From positions 1 through 64,000 of the forward strand of contig JALHRS010000018.1 in NCBI GenBank assembly GCA_022841325.1: a stretch of DNA of 64,000 nucleotides. The letters are read 5' to 3'. Below the pieces are notes generated by a model that saw nothing but the letters and a program-made list of their open reading frames with translations, had not been told where the DNA came from and searched no databases. The translations under genes and the position numbers were made by a program. Source of the DNA: Lysobacterales bacterium (GTDB taxonomy: Bacteria > Pseudomonadota > Gammaproteobacteria > Xanthomonadales > SZUA-5). Positions 8,730-17,660 of this stretch are shown here, piece by piece (the first letter of the stretch is position 1; every line of letters starts with the position of its first letter).

Positions 8730-10721
8730 GTGCTCGACGACGTGGAAATCGACAGCGACGACAGTGCCGAGAGCGACGAGGGCGGGAGTTGGTTCAGTCG
8801 CGCCAAGCGTGGGGGACGATCGCTGGGCGCTGGCGCCATCTTCCTGGCCTCACTGGCGCTGCTGTTCTGGAACGAGGGCAACAGCAAGCGTCATAACGAC
8901 GCCCTGCATGAGGCCGCCGACCAGGTCAGTGAAGTCACCGGCGCGGCCATTGATCCTGCACTGGACGGCAAACCCGTTCATCTGAGCGCCCGGGTCAGCA
9001 GTCAGGAGGGCGTGGCCGACCCCTTCTTCGGCATCAAGACGCCCGGCGTTGCGCTGTATCGCGAAGTCATGATGTTCCAGTGGATCGAATACGAAGAAAC
9101 CACCGGCCGCGGGCGCAAGAAGAAGACGACCTACTACTACGACATGGACTGGGATACCGAGTATCACGATTCCAGCCAGTTCGAGGAGCCGCAGGGACAC
9201 GAGAACCCCCGTCCCGATCTGGTCAGCGAACACTTCTTCGCGCCCGACGCCCGTTTCGGCCCCTATCGCTTCGACAGCGAAGACGTCGCCGAACAGGCCT
9301 ACACCGACAATCCGAACCTGCCCGGCAGCCTCGGCAAATGGCCGGCACCGGTCGAACAACTGCCGGCGCTGCCCGGATCGCTGGCCGGCAAGCGCTGGTA
9401 TCGCCTGGACGACGCCACCTATTACCGCGGCGACCAGAACTCCGAGGAAGCCTCCATTGGCGACCTCCACGTCAGCTTCTACGCACTGACCAACGACTTC
9501 CCGCTGAGTCTGCTGGCCGCGCAGCAGGGCGACCGGGTCGTGCCCTATCAGGCCAGCAATGGCGATTCGATCCTGCTCGCGGGCGCCGGCACCCAGGACG
9601 CTGCGGCCATGGTCAAGGCCGAGGAGCGCGCATCAGCCGGGCGCACCAGTCTGTTCCGCACCGTCGGCCTGATCGGCTCGATGATCGGTGCCGCCGGCAT
9701 GGCCAGCTGGCTGGGTGGCATCCTGACCATGATCCCGATCGTCGGCCGCCTGGTCAGCCTGTCGCTGATGATTGCCGGCGCGCTGTTCGGGCTGGTGGCC
9801 GGACTGACCACCATCGTCGTCGGCTGGCTGTCGGCGCGGCCGTGGGTGGCCGCCTTGATCCTGATCGCCATCGGCAGCGCCGTGACCTGGGCCATTCGCA
9901 AGCGCCGCGAGACGCTGGGCAAGCAGCAACGCGCCTCACGCGCGGCGGAACTGGGCGCACGAGCCCGGGACAAAGCGGCGCAGGCCCTGGGCACCGGTCC
10001 GGCGCTGGCGGCCGCGGGCCTCGCTGGTGCGATGCCACCGCCACCGCCTCCGCCTCCGCCCCCTGCCCGGCCGATGGCCCGTGCGAGCGGGAACACGCCG
10101 CGTCCGCAGCAGCCGGCGCCGATGCCACCGCCACCCCCAGCGGCGGGGGAAGAGAGCAAGGAACTGCCGCCGCTGGAATGGACGCCCGGTCTGCTGACAA
10201 CCCAGCCGCCGGCCGTGCGCCCGCGCGCCGAAGCGCCATCGGCAGCGCCGGCCACAAGCCCCGAGCCGGTCGCACGGGCACAGGCCGTGACCAAACCAGT
10301 GCCGGTGGTGCCGGCACCGCCACGGCAACCGCTGTTCGATACGGTGGAGGCACGCCAACCCACGCCGCCGCTATTCGATACCGTGGAGGCACGCCAGCCA
10401 CCGCCGCCGCTGTTCGACAGCGTGCCGCCACGCCCGGCTGCTACGGCCCCGATGTTCGGGACCGTGCCCACCCGGGAAGCGCCACCCTTGTTCGACACCG
10501 TGGAAATGCGCGCGCCAGCGCCGGTCGTGGAAGCGCCGAAGCCAGTGCGGATCGCGCTCGGCAGCAAGGGCGATTATCAGCTCAACAAGATCGTGCGCAA
10601 GCAGGCCGATGGCGGCGAGCAGGTGATCTGCTATGAGCTGATGAAGGCGGGCAAGCCGATCAAGCGCGGCACCCAGGCCGAGGTCAAGGAGACCCTGCGG
10701 CAGGCGCTCGGCGGCGGCTGA
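8730..10721 (+). CDS. TMEM43-family membrane protein with proline-rich repeat tail
   Basis: 663 residues. One transmembrane helix near residues 35-52 (AIFLASLALLFW) is followed by the large TMEM43 domain (GVALYREVMMFQWIEYEE), then three hydrophobic helices around residues 310-385. This topology is the same as eukaryotic TMEM43/LUMA and its bacterial relatives, whose function is unknown. The C-terminal third is unusual: an Ala/Pro-rich linker with a polyproline run, five spaced copies of LFDTVEARQP-like units (about residues 530-595), and a compact terminal domain of about 60 residues (RIALGSKGDYQLNKIVRK). It starts at GTG 8730 after AAGGGACAG. It is a single gene ending at a shared hairpin with the convergent gene. 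Confidence 0.82.
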   Translation: MLDDVEIDSDDSAESDEGGSWFSRAKRGGRSLGAGAIFLASLALLFWNEGNSKRHNDALHEAADQVSEVTGAAIDPALDGKPVHLSARVSSQEGVADPFFGIKTPGVALYREVMMFQWIEYEETTGRGRKKKTTYYYDMDWDTEYHDSSQFEEPQGHENPRPDLVSEHFFAPDARFGPYRFDSEDVAEQAYTDNPNLPGSLGKWPAPVEQLPALPGSLAGKRWYRLDDATYYRGDQNSEEASIGDLHVSFYALTNDFPLSLLAAQQGDRVVPYQASNGDSILLAGAGTQDAAAMVKAEERASAGRTSLFRTVGLIGSMIGAAGMASWLGGILTMIPIVGRLVSLSLMIAGALFGLVAGLTTIVVGWLSARPWVAALILIAIGSAVTWAIRKRRETLGKQQRASRAAELGARARDKAAQALGTGPALAAAGLAGAMPPPPPPPPPPARPMARASGNTPRPQQPAPMPPPPPAAGEESKELPPLEWTPGLLTTQPPAVRPRAEAPSAAPATSPEPVARAQAVTKPVPVVPAPPRQPLFDTVEARQPTPPLFDTVEARQPPPPLFDSVPPRPAATAPMFGTVPTREAPPLFDTVEMRAPAPVVEAPKPVRIALGSKGDYQLNKIVRKQADGGEQVICYELMKAGKPIKRGTQAEVKETLRQALGGG

Positions 10722-10756
10722 CGCCAAGCGCGAGGAATGGTGGGATCCCCGGCTGA

Positions 10757-10809
10757 GCCGCAGGCGCACCCGGGGGCTTTGCGCAGACCGCCCCAGGTGC
10801 GCCTGCGGC
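10757..10809. terminator. Hairpin between convergent genes
   Basis: GCCGCAGGCGCACC (10757-10770) and GGTGCGCCTGCGGC (10796-10809) are perfect 14-base reverse complements with a 25-base loop, between two genes that converge. There is no clear T-run, so this is a probable bidirectional terminator or a repeat acting as one. Confidence 0.55.
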
Positions 10810-10835
10810 TTACCTGGGCTACCGGCTGCCAGGAC

Positions 10836-12101
10836 TCAGTAGCGTCCGGACAAGTCTGGACCTGCAACAGCCGGGCCTGATGTTGCCTGGTGAGGTCGAA
10901 GGCGCAGCGCACCCAGCGCAGCGAGCAGCAAGGTGCCCGTTGCCACCAGCGTGCTCGCCGTCAGACCGGCGGCCGGGATCAGGGCCAGCGCCGCTGCGGC
11001 CAGCACGGTCGCGAGTATCGGCGCGCCCTGCGCCCGGCCCTCGGTCCAGCGCCCCAGCGCCCACAGGCTGAGCAACACCCAGATCGCATAGGCCGTACCG
11101 TAGCTCGGCGGCAGGCCGGGCAACGGTGGTCCGCCATCCAGTGCCAGCGCATGGGCACCGGCGGCAATGAGCAGCGCGAACAGCAGGGCGGCGTAGACGG
11201 CCGCGGCCGAGGTCAGTGGCGGATCGTACTTGCGCGCCGCGGTCAGATCGAAGGGCGGATGCGGCTCGGCAGCCGCCAGATCCGCAGGCTGCCATCCGGG
11301 CGCTTTGAGCCAGACCCGCAGCTTGTCGATCCAGCGCCGCGTGCGCCAGGAATCCCGAGCCAGGGCTGCATAGACTTCGAGGTTGGCCCACAGCGGATCA
11401 TGGCTGCGCAGCGGCTTGCGGGTGCCGTAAACCACTGGATCGTCGTCGCGTTCCTCCTCGAAAGTGCCGAACAGCCGATCCCACAGGATCAGGATTCCGC
11501 CGTAGTTCTTGTCCAGATAGCGCTCGTTGACGCCATGGTGCACCCGATGGTTGGAGGGCGATGCGAACACCCGGTCGAACCAGCCCAGACGCCGGATCTG
11601 CTCGGTGTGTATCCAGTACTGGTAGAGCAGATCGATCAGCGCCACCACCGCAAACACCAGCGGCGGAAAGCCGAGAACGGCCATCGGCAGATAGAAGACC
11701 CAGCCCACCAGGAAGGTGCTGCTGCTCTGGCGCAGTGCGGTGCCGAGGTTGAAGTCCTCGCTCTGGTGATGGACCACGTGCGCGGCCCAGAACAAGGCCA
11801 CCTCATGGCCCAGGCGGTGATGCCAGTAATAGAGAAAATCGTAGAGCAGCAGCCCCAGCACCCACACCCACCAGGCCGTCGCCGGCAGTTCCAGCAACGC
11901 CAGCGACTCGAAGGCCAGCACGTAGATGCCGAAATAGAGCACCCGGGTGTAAAGGCCAGTCACTTGCGAGATGGCACCGAGGCCGACACTGCTGATGGTG
12001 TCGCCGAGGCGATAGACGCGCTGACCGCGGGCATGAGCCACAGCCCATTCCAGCGCCATCAGCGCAAAGAACACCGGTATGGCGTAGACGATCGGATTCA
12101 T
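10836..12101 (-). CDS. Sterol desaturase / fatty acid hydroxylase family membrane protein
   Basis: The 421-residue integral membrane protein carries the histidine clusters of the diiron hydroxylase superfamily in about residues 90-210: HHRLGHE, HVVHH and HRVHHGVN. These ligate the two irons that activate oxygen for hydroxylation or desaturation of a lipid. The C-terminal third adds several hydrophobic helices beyond the core domain. The start MNPIVYAIP at 12101 is chosen because upstream codons (to 12317) run into the divergent gene's promoter region. The last residues AGPDLSGRY are encoded by a copy of the dispersed GTCCAGAC repeat (10842-10865), so the natural C-terminus was probably altered by repeat insertion. 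Substrate unknown. Confidence 0.85.
   Translation of the reverse strand: MNPIVYAIPVFFALMALEWAVAHARGQRVYRLGDTISSVGLGAISQVTGLYTRVLYFGIYVLAFESLALLELPATAWWVWVLGLLLYDFLYYWHHRLGHEVALFWAAHVVHHQSEDFNLGTALRQSSSTFLVGWVFYLPMAVLGFPPLVFAVVALIDLLYQYWIHTEQIRRLGWFDRVFASPSNHRVHHGVNERYLDKNYGGILILWDRLFGTFEEERDDDPVVYGTRKPLRSHDPLWANLEVYAALARDSWRTRRWIDKLRVWLKAPGWQPADLAAAEPHPPFDLTAARKYDPPLTSAAAVYAALLFALLIAAGAHALALDGGPPLPGLPPSYGTAYAIWVLLSLWALGRWTEGRAQGAPILATVLAAAALALIPAAGLTASTLVATGTLLLAALGALRLRPHQATSGPAVAGPDLSGRY
10842..10865. repeat. GTCCAGAC palindrome forming a gene 3' end
   Basis: GCGTCCGGACAAGTCTGGAC is one member of the family also seen at 17252, 17297, 19550, 45180 and 53720. Here it encodes the last residues of the sterol-desaturase-like protein. 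Confidence 0.8.
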
Positions 12102-12207
12102 GCGCGGCAGGTTTTCACGGACTCGTTTTCGATGCAACGCCTGATGGGAACTTCCTTCACCTCGCACGAACGAAACAGTCTGCAACACTCCTGACAGGAC
12201 ATTCGAA

Positions 12208-13173
12208 ATGCGTAAGCAGCTGTTGTTGATTCTGATCCTGTGCCTGCTTCCGGCACTGGCTACGTTTGCGGCTCCGCTCAAACCCAATTCCGGTCTGTGG
12301 TGGGAAGAACCCGTCACCGGCCGCTTCTATTCGGTTGAGATCGCCCCCAGCGGCAAGACCTTCGTCGTCGTTTCCGAATTCGACGAACAGGGCCAGCCGG
12401 TGTGGCGCAGCATGCGTGGCCAGCTGCAGCTGAGCTCCGAAGCCGAGCAACTGGCCGGTGCGCCGCTGGCCAGCTTCAGCGCGCCGCTGATGGATCTGGA
12501 CGGCGCCTGCCCGACTTGCCCGGTCAGCGCTCCCAATGTGCAGCCGAGCCCGCTCGGCGTAGCCCGTATCGTGTTCCTGAGTCATGCCGAAGCCGAATTC
12601 CAGCAGGGCGCCATCCGCCGTCCGCTGCGCTATTTCAGCCCGGCCGACCAGCCCGAGGATTTTCCGGCCGCGCGACTGGCGGGCGCCTACACCTTTGCCG
12701 CTGGCAGCGGCAGCGCGGCGATCGCCCGCGCCGCGGTACTCGAGATTTCGTCGGATGCGGGCTGCGCACGCTTCGACGGCGCCAGGCCGGCGACGGATGC
12801 CATTCTCTTTCGGGGCAACTGCCCGGTTGGCATCTGCGACAGCGCCGCTGGGGGAATTCAGCTCAGCCAGCTGCTGCTGGCGGTGGGTCCCGGAGAGCAC
12901 CCGGAGATTCGCGCCTATCAGCGCAAACTGGCACCCGAGGCCCGGCTGAACCCGACTTGCGGTTCCCTGTTCCCACAGCCCTTCGTATGTACCTGCCCGA
13001 GCACCCACACACTGACCCGGGATCCGGAAACCGGCGCCCAGATCTGCCTCCGGAATGACGCTCCCCTGCTCTGCACCGAGAGCCATCGGATCACCGAGCA
13101 GGCCGGCGTGATTCGCGGGCTGCCGCTGCGTGACGACCAGATCGCCTTCACGCTGTTCCCGACCGAAGATTGA
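12208..13173 (+). CDS. Secreted protein of unknown function, tandem paralogue 1
   Basis: The 321-residue product has a clean signal peptide (MRKQLLLILILCLLPALATFA) and then LKPNSGLWWEEPVTGRFYSV, the start of an aromatic-rich module that recurs in other secreted proteins here (G-x-WW, then ...FDEQGQPVWRSMRG). The remainder has several Cys residues (CPTC, GNCPVGICDS, CGS, CTC, C near the end), suggesting disulfides in the periplasm or outside the cell. It ends with a conserved block beginning TESHRITEQAGVIRGLPLRD. AGGA lies eight bases before the ATG. The next gene is a tandem copy. I do not recognise a catalytic motif and assign no function. Confidence 0.75.
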   Translation: MRKQLLLILILCLLPALATFAAPLKPNSGLWWEEPVTGRFYSVEIAPSGKTFVVVSEFDEQGQPVWRSMRGQLQLSSEAEQLAGAPLASFSAPLMDLDGACPTCPVSAPNVQPSPLGVARIVFLSHAEAEFQQGAIRRPLRYFSPADQPEDFPAARLAGAYTFAAGSGSAAIARAAVLEISSDAGCARFDGARPATDAILFRGNCPVGICDSAAGGIQLSQLLLAVGPGEHPEIRAYQRKLAPEARLNPTCGSLFPQPFVCTCPSTHTLTRDPETGAQICLRNDAPLLCTESHRITEQAGVIRGLPLRDDQIAFTLFPTED

Positions 13174-13243
13174 CAGCGCCTGGCTCGGGTCGAGCGACCA
13201 AGTCGTCGCACGCTCGGGCAGCCAACCCCCATTGAGGTGAGAC

Positions 13244-14212
13244 ATGAACAAGCGCGTATTCCTGATGCTGTGCCTGCTGCTGATGCAAGGGACCGCGTCA
13301 GCTGCTTCGCTGAAACCCAATTCCGGTCTGTGGTGGGAAGAACCCGTCACCGGCCGTTTCTATTCGGTCGAGATCGCCCCCAGCGGCAAGACTTTCGTCG
13401 TGATTTCCGAGTTTGATGAGCAGGGCAAGCCGGTCTGGCGCAGCATGCGCGGCGAGCTTGAATTGAGCTCGGAACAGGAGCAGCGTGCCGGCGCGCCGCT
13501 GGCCCGGCTCACGGCGGCGCTGACGGACATCGATGGCGCCTGCCCCAGCTGTCTGCCGAGCGCGCCGAATGTACGGCCCAGCACGCTCGGTACCGCCACC
13601 ATCGTCTTTACTTCGGGTGCCGAGGCTGAATACCAACAGGGCGCCATCCGTCGGCCGCTGCGCTATTTCACGCCGGCGGATCAGCCGCAGGACTTCCCGA
13701 GCGCGCGCCTGGCGGGCGCCTACGCCCTCGCTATCGGAAAGGGAACAGCCGCCTCGGCCCGCCCGGCAGTGCTGGAGCCGGCGCGCGATCCGGTCTGCGC
13801 CAGCTATCAGGGCGCGAGGCCGCCCGAAGCGGCTGTCCGGCTGCGCGGCAATTGCCCGGCCGGTATCTGCGATAGCGCCAATGGTGGATTGCAGCTCAGT
13901 CAGCTGGAACTGGCCGTCGGTCCGGGCGAGCACCCCGAGATCATTGCCTACCAGCGCACGCTCGCGCCGGAAGCCTATCGGGTTCCTTCCTGCTATTACT
14001 CCTATTTCGGAGCGGGTGGGCTTATCTGCGGCTGCCCGAACGACTACACGCTGACTCCAGCCCAGGTGGTCGGCGGATCGACCTGCATCCGCGACGACGG
14101 TCCCTTCATCTGCACCGAGAGCCATCGGATCACCGAGCAGGCCGGCGTGATTCGCGGGCTGCCGCTGCGTGACGACCAGATGGCCTTCACGCTGTTCCCG
14201 ACCGGGCAGTAG
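13244..14212 (+). CDS. Secreted protein of unknown function, tandem paralogue 2
   Basis: The 322-residue sister of the preceding gene has the same layout: signal peptide, SLKPNSGLWWEEPVTGRFYS, cysteine-rich body and the same C-terminal block. DNA identity is nearly complete at both ends of the gene (the first 40 or so codons after the signal peptide and the last 30) but much lower in the middle. That fits a tandem duplication with later homogenisation of the ends or selection on them. GAGGTGA precedes the ATG. A stem-loop follows the stop, so the pair probably ends transcription there. Function unknown. Confidence 0.75.
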   Translation: MNKRVFLMLCLLLMQGTASAASLKPNSGLWWEEPVTGRFYSVEIAPSGKTFVVISEFDEQGKPVWRSMRGELELSSEQEQRAGAPLARLTAALTDIDGACPSCLPSAPNVRPSTLGTATIVFTSGAEAEYQQGAIRRPLRYFTPADQPQDFPSARLAGAYALAIGKGTAASARPAVLEPARDPVCASYQGARPPEAAVRLRGNCPAGICDSANGGLQLSQLELAVGPGEHPEIIAYQRTLAPEAYRVPSCYYSYFGAGGLICGCPNDYTLTPAQVVGGSTCIRDDGPFICTESHRITEQAGVIRGLPLRDDQMAFTLFPTGQ

Positions 14213-14225
14213 CAGCGTTGCCACA

Positions 14226-14256
14226 GCCCTGACCGAAATCACCCCTCGGTCAGGGC
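14226..14256 (+). terminator. Stem-loop after tandem secreted genes
   Basis: GCCCTGACCGA and TCGGTCAGGGC form a perfect 11-base stem with a nine-base loop, 14 bases after the stop of the second paralogue. No T-run follows, so termination is inferred from position and stem strength. Confidence 0.55.
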
Positions 14257-14320
14257 CGAGCAAGCAGTCGCCGTGGCTACAGGTGTAGATTGACCGCACC
14301 GATCTGCAGGGGTGCACAGC

Positions 14321-14863
14321 ATGAAACCGATACTCAACGTGGCCGATGCGGCGGAGATGGAGCTGTCCAGCGGCAGCCGATTCGAAACCCGGATGCGCCG
14401 TCTGGCGCAGCCGCTGGGGGCAAAACGCATCGGCAGCAATGTGACCACGGTGCCGCCGGGCAAGGCCGCGTTCCCGCTGCATCATCATTTCGCCAACGAG
14501 GAGCACTTCTTCGTGCTCGCCGGCACCGGCGTGCTGCGCCATGGTGACGAGTGGTTCGACGTGAAGCCGCAGGATTACATCTATTGCGCGCCGGGCGATG
14601 CGCAGTTCGCGCACCAGCTGATCAATACCGGCGATGTGGATCTGGTCTACCTGGCGATCTCGACGATGCGGCTGCCGGAAGTGGTCGGCTACCCCGACAG
14701 CGACAAGACCGGCGTCGCGGTTGCGCCCTTTGGCGAATTGCCGGCACGCTTCCTGCTCGAGAACAAGTTGCGCGACACCCAGGGCTACTGGGATGGCGAG
14801 GACGGTGCGGCGATCGAGCGCATTCTGGGTGCTGAGCCACCCGCCCCGGGTTCAGCCGAGTAG
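14321..14863 (+). CDS. Cupin-domain protein
   Basis: The 180-residue product has a single cupin. The first motif, PLHHHFANEEHFFVLAGTG, supplies the His-x-His and Glu metal ligands, and the second has HQLINTG. Cupins of this size are metal-dependent isomerases, dioxygenases or small-molecule binding proteins; this one resembles the uncharacterised group that binds a sugar or cofactor, and I cannot narrow it further. The ATG at 14321 has AGGGG eight bases upstream; a GTG at 14312 is possible but lacks a site. The 3' end overlaps a short gene remnant on the other strand. Confidence 0.8.
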   Translation: MKPILNVADAAEMELSSGSRFETRMRRLAQPLGAKRIGSNVTTVPPGKAAFPLHHHFANEEHFFVLAGTGVLRHGDEWFDVKPQDYIYCAPGDAQFAHQLINTGDVDLVYLAISTMRLPEVVGYPDSDKTGVAVAPFGELPARFLLENKLRDTQGYWDGEDGAAIERILGAEPPAPGSAE

Positions 14864-14944
14864 CTGGACGAAAGCCTGGGCGAAACTGTGGGTATCGCCC
14901 GACCAGCGCACCGAGACGTAGTTGCCGTCGGGAATGCACACAAT
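14852..14944 (-). pseudogene. Remnant of a DJ-1/PfpI-family gene (3' end only)
   Basis: About 30 codons on the minus strand read IVCIPDGNYVSVRWSGDTHS... and end at TGA. This resembles the C-terminus of DJ-1/PfpI glutamine-amidotransferase-like proteins (N-[YF]-V-S-x-R-W-x-G-D-x-x-x-F-A). An in-frame TAG lies directly upstream and there is no start, so it is a decayed fragment. It overlaps the last 12 bases of the cupin gene. The family call rests on memory of the motif. Confidence 0.4.
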
Positions 14945-15072
14945 CTACGCCCGGGCCCGATCTGGCGCACAGCCCGACGTCCCCGCGCGGGGCGATATTG
15001 CGTGTTCTTCAGCATTCACAGCGCCTTGCGGCGCTAAACTGACGCTCACGGGCGTGCATCCAGAGAAGGCTC

Positions 15073-17166
15073 ATGGCACAGCGCAGCAAAGTCGGTCACT
15101 ACGACATCGTCGGCGAACTCGGTCGCGGCGGCATGGGCGTGGTCTACAAGGGCTTCGAGGCCTCGCTCGGGCGCCACGTGGCGATCAAGACCCTGTCCGA
15201 GGCACTGGCCAACGACCCCAGCGTGGTCGAACGCTTCTTCCGCGAAGCGCGCAGCATGGCCCAGCTCAACGATCCGCATATCGTGCAGATCTATTTCGTC
15301 GGCGAAGATCAGGGCCAGCCCTTCTTCGCGATGGAATTCGTCGCCGGCGAATCGCTGAGCCAGCGGCTCAAGCGCGAACATATCCTGGCTCCTTTTGAAG
15401 CGGCGCGCCTGCTGTTGCAGGTGGCGCAGGGGCTGTCGACCGCGCACGACCGTGGCGTGATCCATCGCGACATCAAGCCCGCCAATCTGCTGATCACCGA
15501 GCGCGGCGTGGTCAAGGTGGCCGATTTCGGCATCGCCCTGGCCAGCCAGGACTTCAACAAGAAGTTGACCGGCACCGGCCAGTTCGTCGGCACGCCGGGC
15601 TATCTGTCGCCGGAGGTTTGCCTCGGCAAGCCGGTGGACCAGCGTTCCGACATCTTTGCGCTGGGCATCGTGTTCTTCGAGATGCTGACCGGGCAGACCC
15701 CCTTCCAGGACGAATCGCCGCTGGGAATGATGCTGGAAGTGGTCCAGGCCGACATACCGGATGTGCGTCGCATCAACGACGCCATCGATCCCAGCCTGTC
15801 GGAAATTCTCAAGCGCATGGTCGCCAAGGAACCCGCCGATCGCTACGCCGACTGCCATGAGCTGATCGCCGATCTGGTCGCCGCGGGCGTCAACGCCGCA
15901 ACCCCGGTGACGCCGAGCCGACCGCAGATCAGCGCCCTGGGCGGCACTGCCTTGAACGTGCCGACCCCGCCGCCGCAGATGCGCAGTCCGACACCGGCGC
16001 CGGTCGCTGCACCTGCCTACCAGACCGTGCCCTCGGCCGAGGGTGCGCTGCCGCCGGCTGCGGCGGCGAAGCCCGGGCCGCCGGCTGCGCGGCCGTCCAT
16101 ACTGCCCTGGGCCGCCGCCGTGACCATTCTGCTCGCCGGCGGCGCCGGTGCCGCCTGGTACCTGGGCGGATCCTCGCTGTGGACCAGGACCGACAGCGCG
16201 GCGACGCTCGCCGCGCCTGCGGCAGGCACCAGCGAGCCCGCCACGAGCACAGCTCCAGCAGCGACTGCGGCGGCGACAGCGCCGAGCGCCAACACGGATG
16301 TCGCCGTGGCGCAGGGTACATCTGACCCGGCGCCGACGGCTGTTGCGAACGCACAGGAACCTGCAGCGTCCGCCGCTGCCAGCAGCGCGACTGCGGCCGC
16401 AGCGTCCACCGCTCCGACGCAAGGCGCTGATCTTCCCGCGCAGAGCAGCGCCGTTGCCGCTGACGCAGTTCCCGTCAACCCCACCAGCAACACCGAGCCC
16501 GAGCCGTCTCTGGTCGCCGAACAGGCACCGGCGACAGCGGCGCCGGCGCCCCGAGCCAGTGCACCGGCGACCGATGCCAGCCCGCAATCGGCCGCGATCG
16601 GCGCGCGCCTGGCGGAAATGCGCGAAAACCGTCGCGATCGCCGCGAGGCCATCGCCAACAACGCACCGCGCCAGATCGCCAAGGCCACACCGGCCCCGCC
16701 TGCTGCGCCACCGGCCTATCGCGGACCGCCACGGGTGATCGTGCTCGGTTTCGGTGACCCGGCCGTGGCCGGCACTGCCGAACTGGCCATCGAGGAGGAA
16801 CTCGCTGGCATGGGTCTGGACCTGGTCGATGAGGATCTGATCGGCGGACTGTCCGGCATCGAAGACGGAGCGCCGGACATGGCGCGGCTGCTGGCGGCTG
16901 CAGCCCGTGACGCCGAATTCGTGGTTGCGGTGCGCGTGGTGGCGCTGGGCCAGAGCGAACTGACTTACTACGGGCAGTCGACCACCCAGTACAGCGCCCG
17001 GCTGGAGGTGGCCAGCTACGATGTGCGCAACCGCCGCAAGCTGGGCTCCGGCTGGAATGCGCCGGTCAGCTTCACCCACCTGAATGCCGACTTCAACACC
17101 CGCCAGGCGATGTCGCCGCTGCTGCAGCGCATCGCCCAGGGCCTGGGCGCACGCGGCCGCGGCTGA
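15073..17166 (+). CDS. Hanks-type serine/threonine protein kinase with periplasmic domain
   Basis: The 697-residue protein has an N-terminal cytoplasmic kinase (about 10-270) with the glycine loop GRGGMG, the VAIK lysine, catalytic HRDIKPAN, DFG and the APE-equivalent SPE. A linker, one transmembrane helix (about 341-362, ILPWAAAVTILLAGG), a long Ala/Thr/Pro-rich spacer, and from about residue 550 a compact domain (PPRVIVLGFGDPAVAG...) follow. The last domain resembles the periplasmic folds of FlgT/CsgG/LPP20-type envelope proteins (inference). The plan is that of bacterial PknB-like receptors, but with an unusual sensor domain instead of PASTA repeats. It stands alone, flanked by repeat-rich gaps. 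Confidence 0.88.
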   Translation: MAQRSKVGHYDIVGELGRGGMGVVYKGFEASLGRHVAIKTLSEALANDPSVVERFFREARSMAQLNDPHIVQIYFVGEDQGQPFFAMEFVAGESLSQRLKREHILAPFEAARLLLQVAQGLSTAHDRGVIHRDIKPANLLITERGVVKVADFGIALASQDFNKKLTGTGQFVGTPGYLSPEVCLGKPVDQRSDIFALGIVFFEMLTGQTPFQDESPLGMMLEVVQADIPDVRRINDAIDPSLSEILKRMVAKEPADRYADCHELIADLVAAGVNAATPVTPSRPQISALGGTALNVPTPPPQMRSPTPAPVAAPAYQTVPSAEGALPPAAAAKPGPPAARPSILPWAAAVTILLAGGAGAAWYLGGSSLWTRTDSAATLAAPAAGTSEPATSTAPAATAAATAPSANTDVAVAQGTSDPAPTAVANAQEPAASAAASSATAAAASTAPTQGADLPAQSSAVAADAVPVNPTSNTEPEPSLVAEQAPATAAPAPRASAPATDASPQSAAIGARLAEMRENRRDRREAIANNAPRQIAKATPAPPAAPPAYRGPPRVIVLGFGDPAVAGTAELAIEEELAGMGLDLVDEDLIGGLSGIEDGAPDMARLLAAAARDAEFVVAVRVVALGQSELTYYGQSTTQYSARLEVASYDVRNRRKLGSGWNAPVSFTHLNADFNTRQAMSPLLQRIAQGLGARGRG

Positions 17167-17660
17167 GTCGCGGGGTGGTTTGAGCTCTCACCCAATGGCT
17201 TGATTCAAGGGCTACGGTGTGGCCTGGTCCGCGCGGCGAGGCTGCGTGCCTGTAGGTCCAGACTTGTCTGGACGCTGTCTCATCACCAAGCGAAGAGCGT
17301 CCAGACAAGTCTGGACCTACAACAGCGGCATCCGCGCGGGTTCCCCCACAGGCCGTAGCGCGGCTCCGGCGCGCGTGGGCTCGGGTGAGCACAAGCGGGA
17401 ATTCGCGCCGGCGGCCGCGGCTTTGTAAACCGCAAGGCGCCGGGCGCCTCGCGTGTGTCGATCCCGGCTCGATCAAGCCTGTCGACGCGAAGGACCCGGC
17501 CTGCGCTGGTAGTCAGCATAGCGGCGCCGCAGCGCGGCGCCCTCCACAGCAGCCGCAAGAACCAACCGGGGTTCGGTTCATGTAGCGGAACGCTTCGACC
17601 CCCAAAGCCACACTCCTCCATTAGACTGCCCCCCCTCTAGGTTTTTCGGGTGCCCGGTCG
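17167..17660. repeat. Repeat-rich intergenic region between kinase and speA
   Basis: No gene is seen. The gap contains a 24-base perfect inverted pair of GTAGGTCCAGAC elements (17252-17275 and 17297-17320), a GTAGCGCGGCTCCGGCGCGC element (17355-17374) and a GGCGCCGCAGCGCGGCGCCC palindrome near 17520. speA transcription probably begins in the last 60 bases. Confidence 0.75.
17252..17320. repeat. Perfect 24-base inverted repeat (two GTAG palindromes head to head)
   Basis: GTAGGTCCAGACTTGTCTGG plus ACGC at 17252-17275 is the exact reverse complement of 17297-17320, with a 21-base loop. Each arm is itself a palindrome (GTCCAGAC-TT-GTCTGGAC). This paired arrangement is typical of REP doublets. 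Confidence 0.85.
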
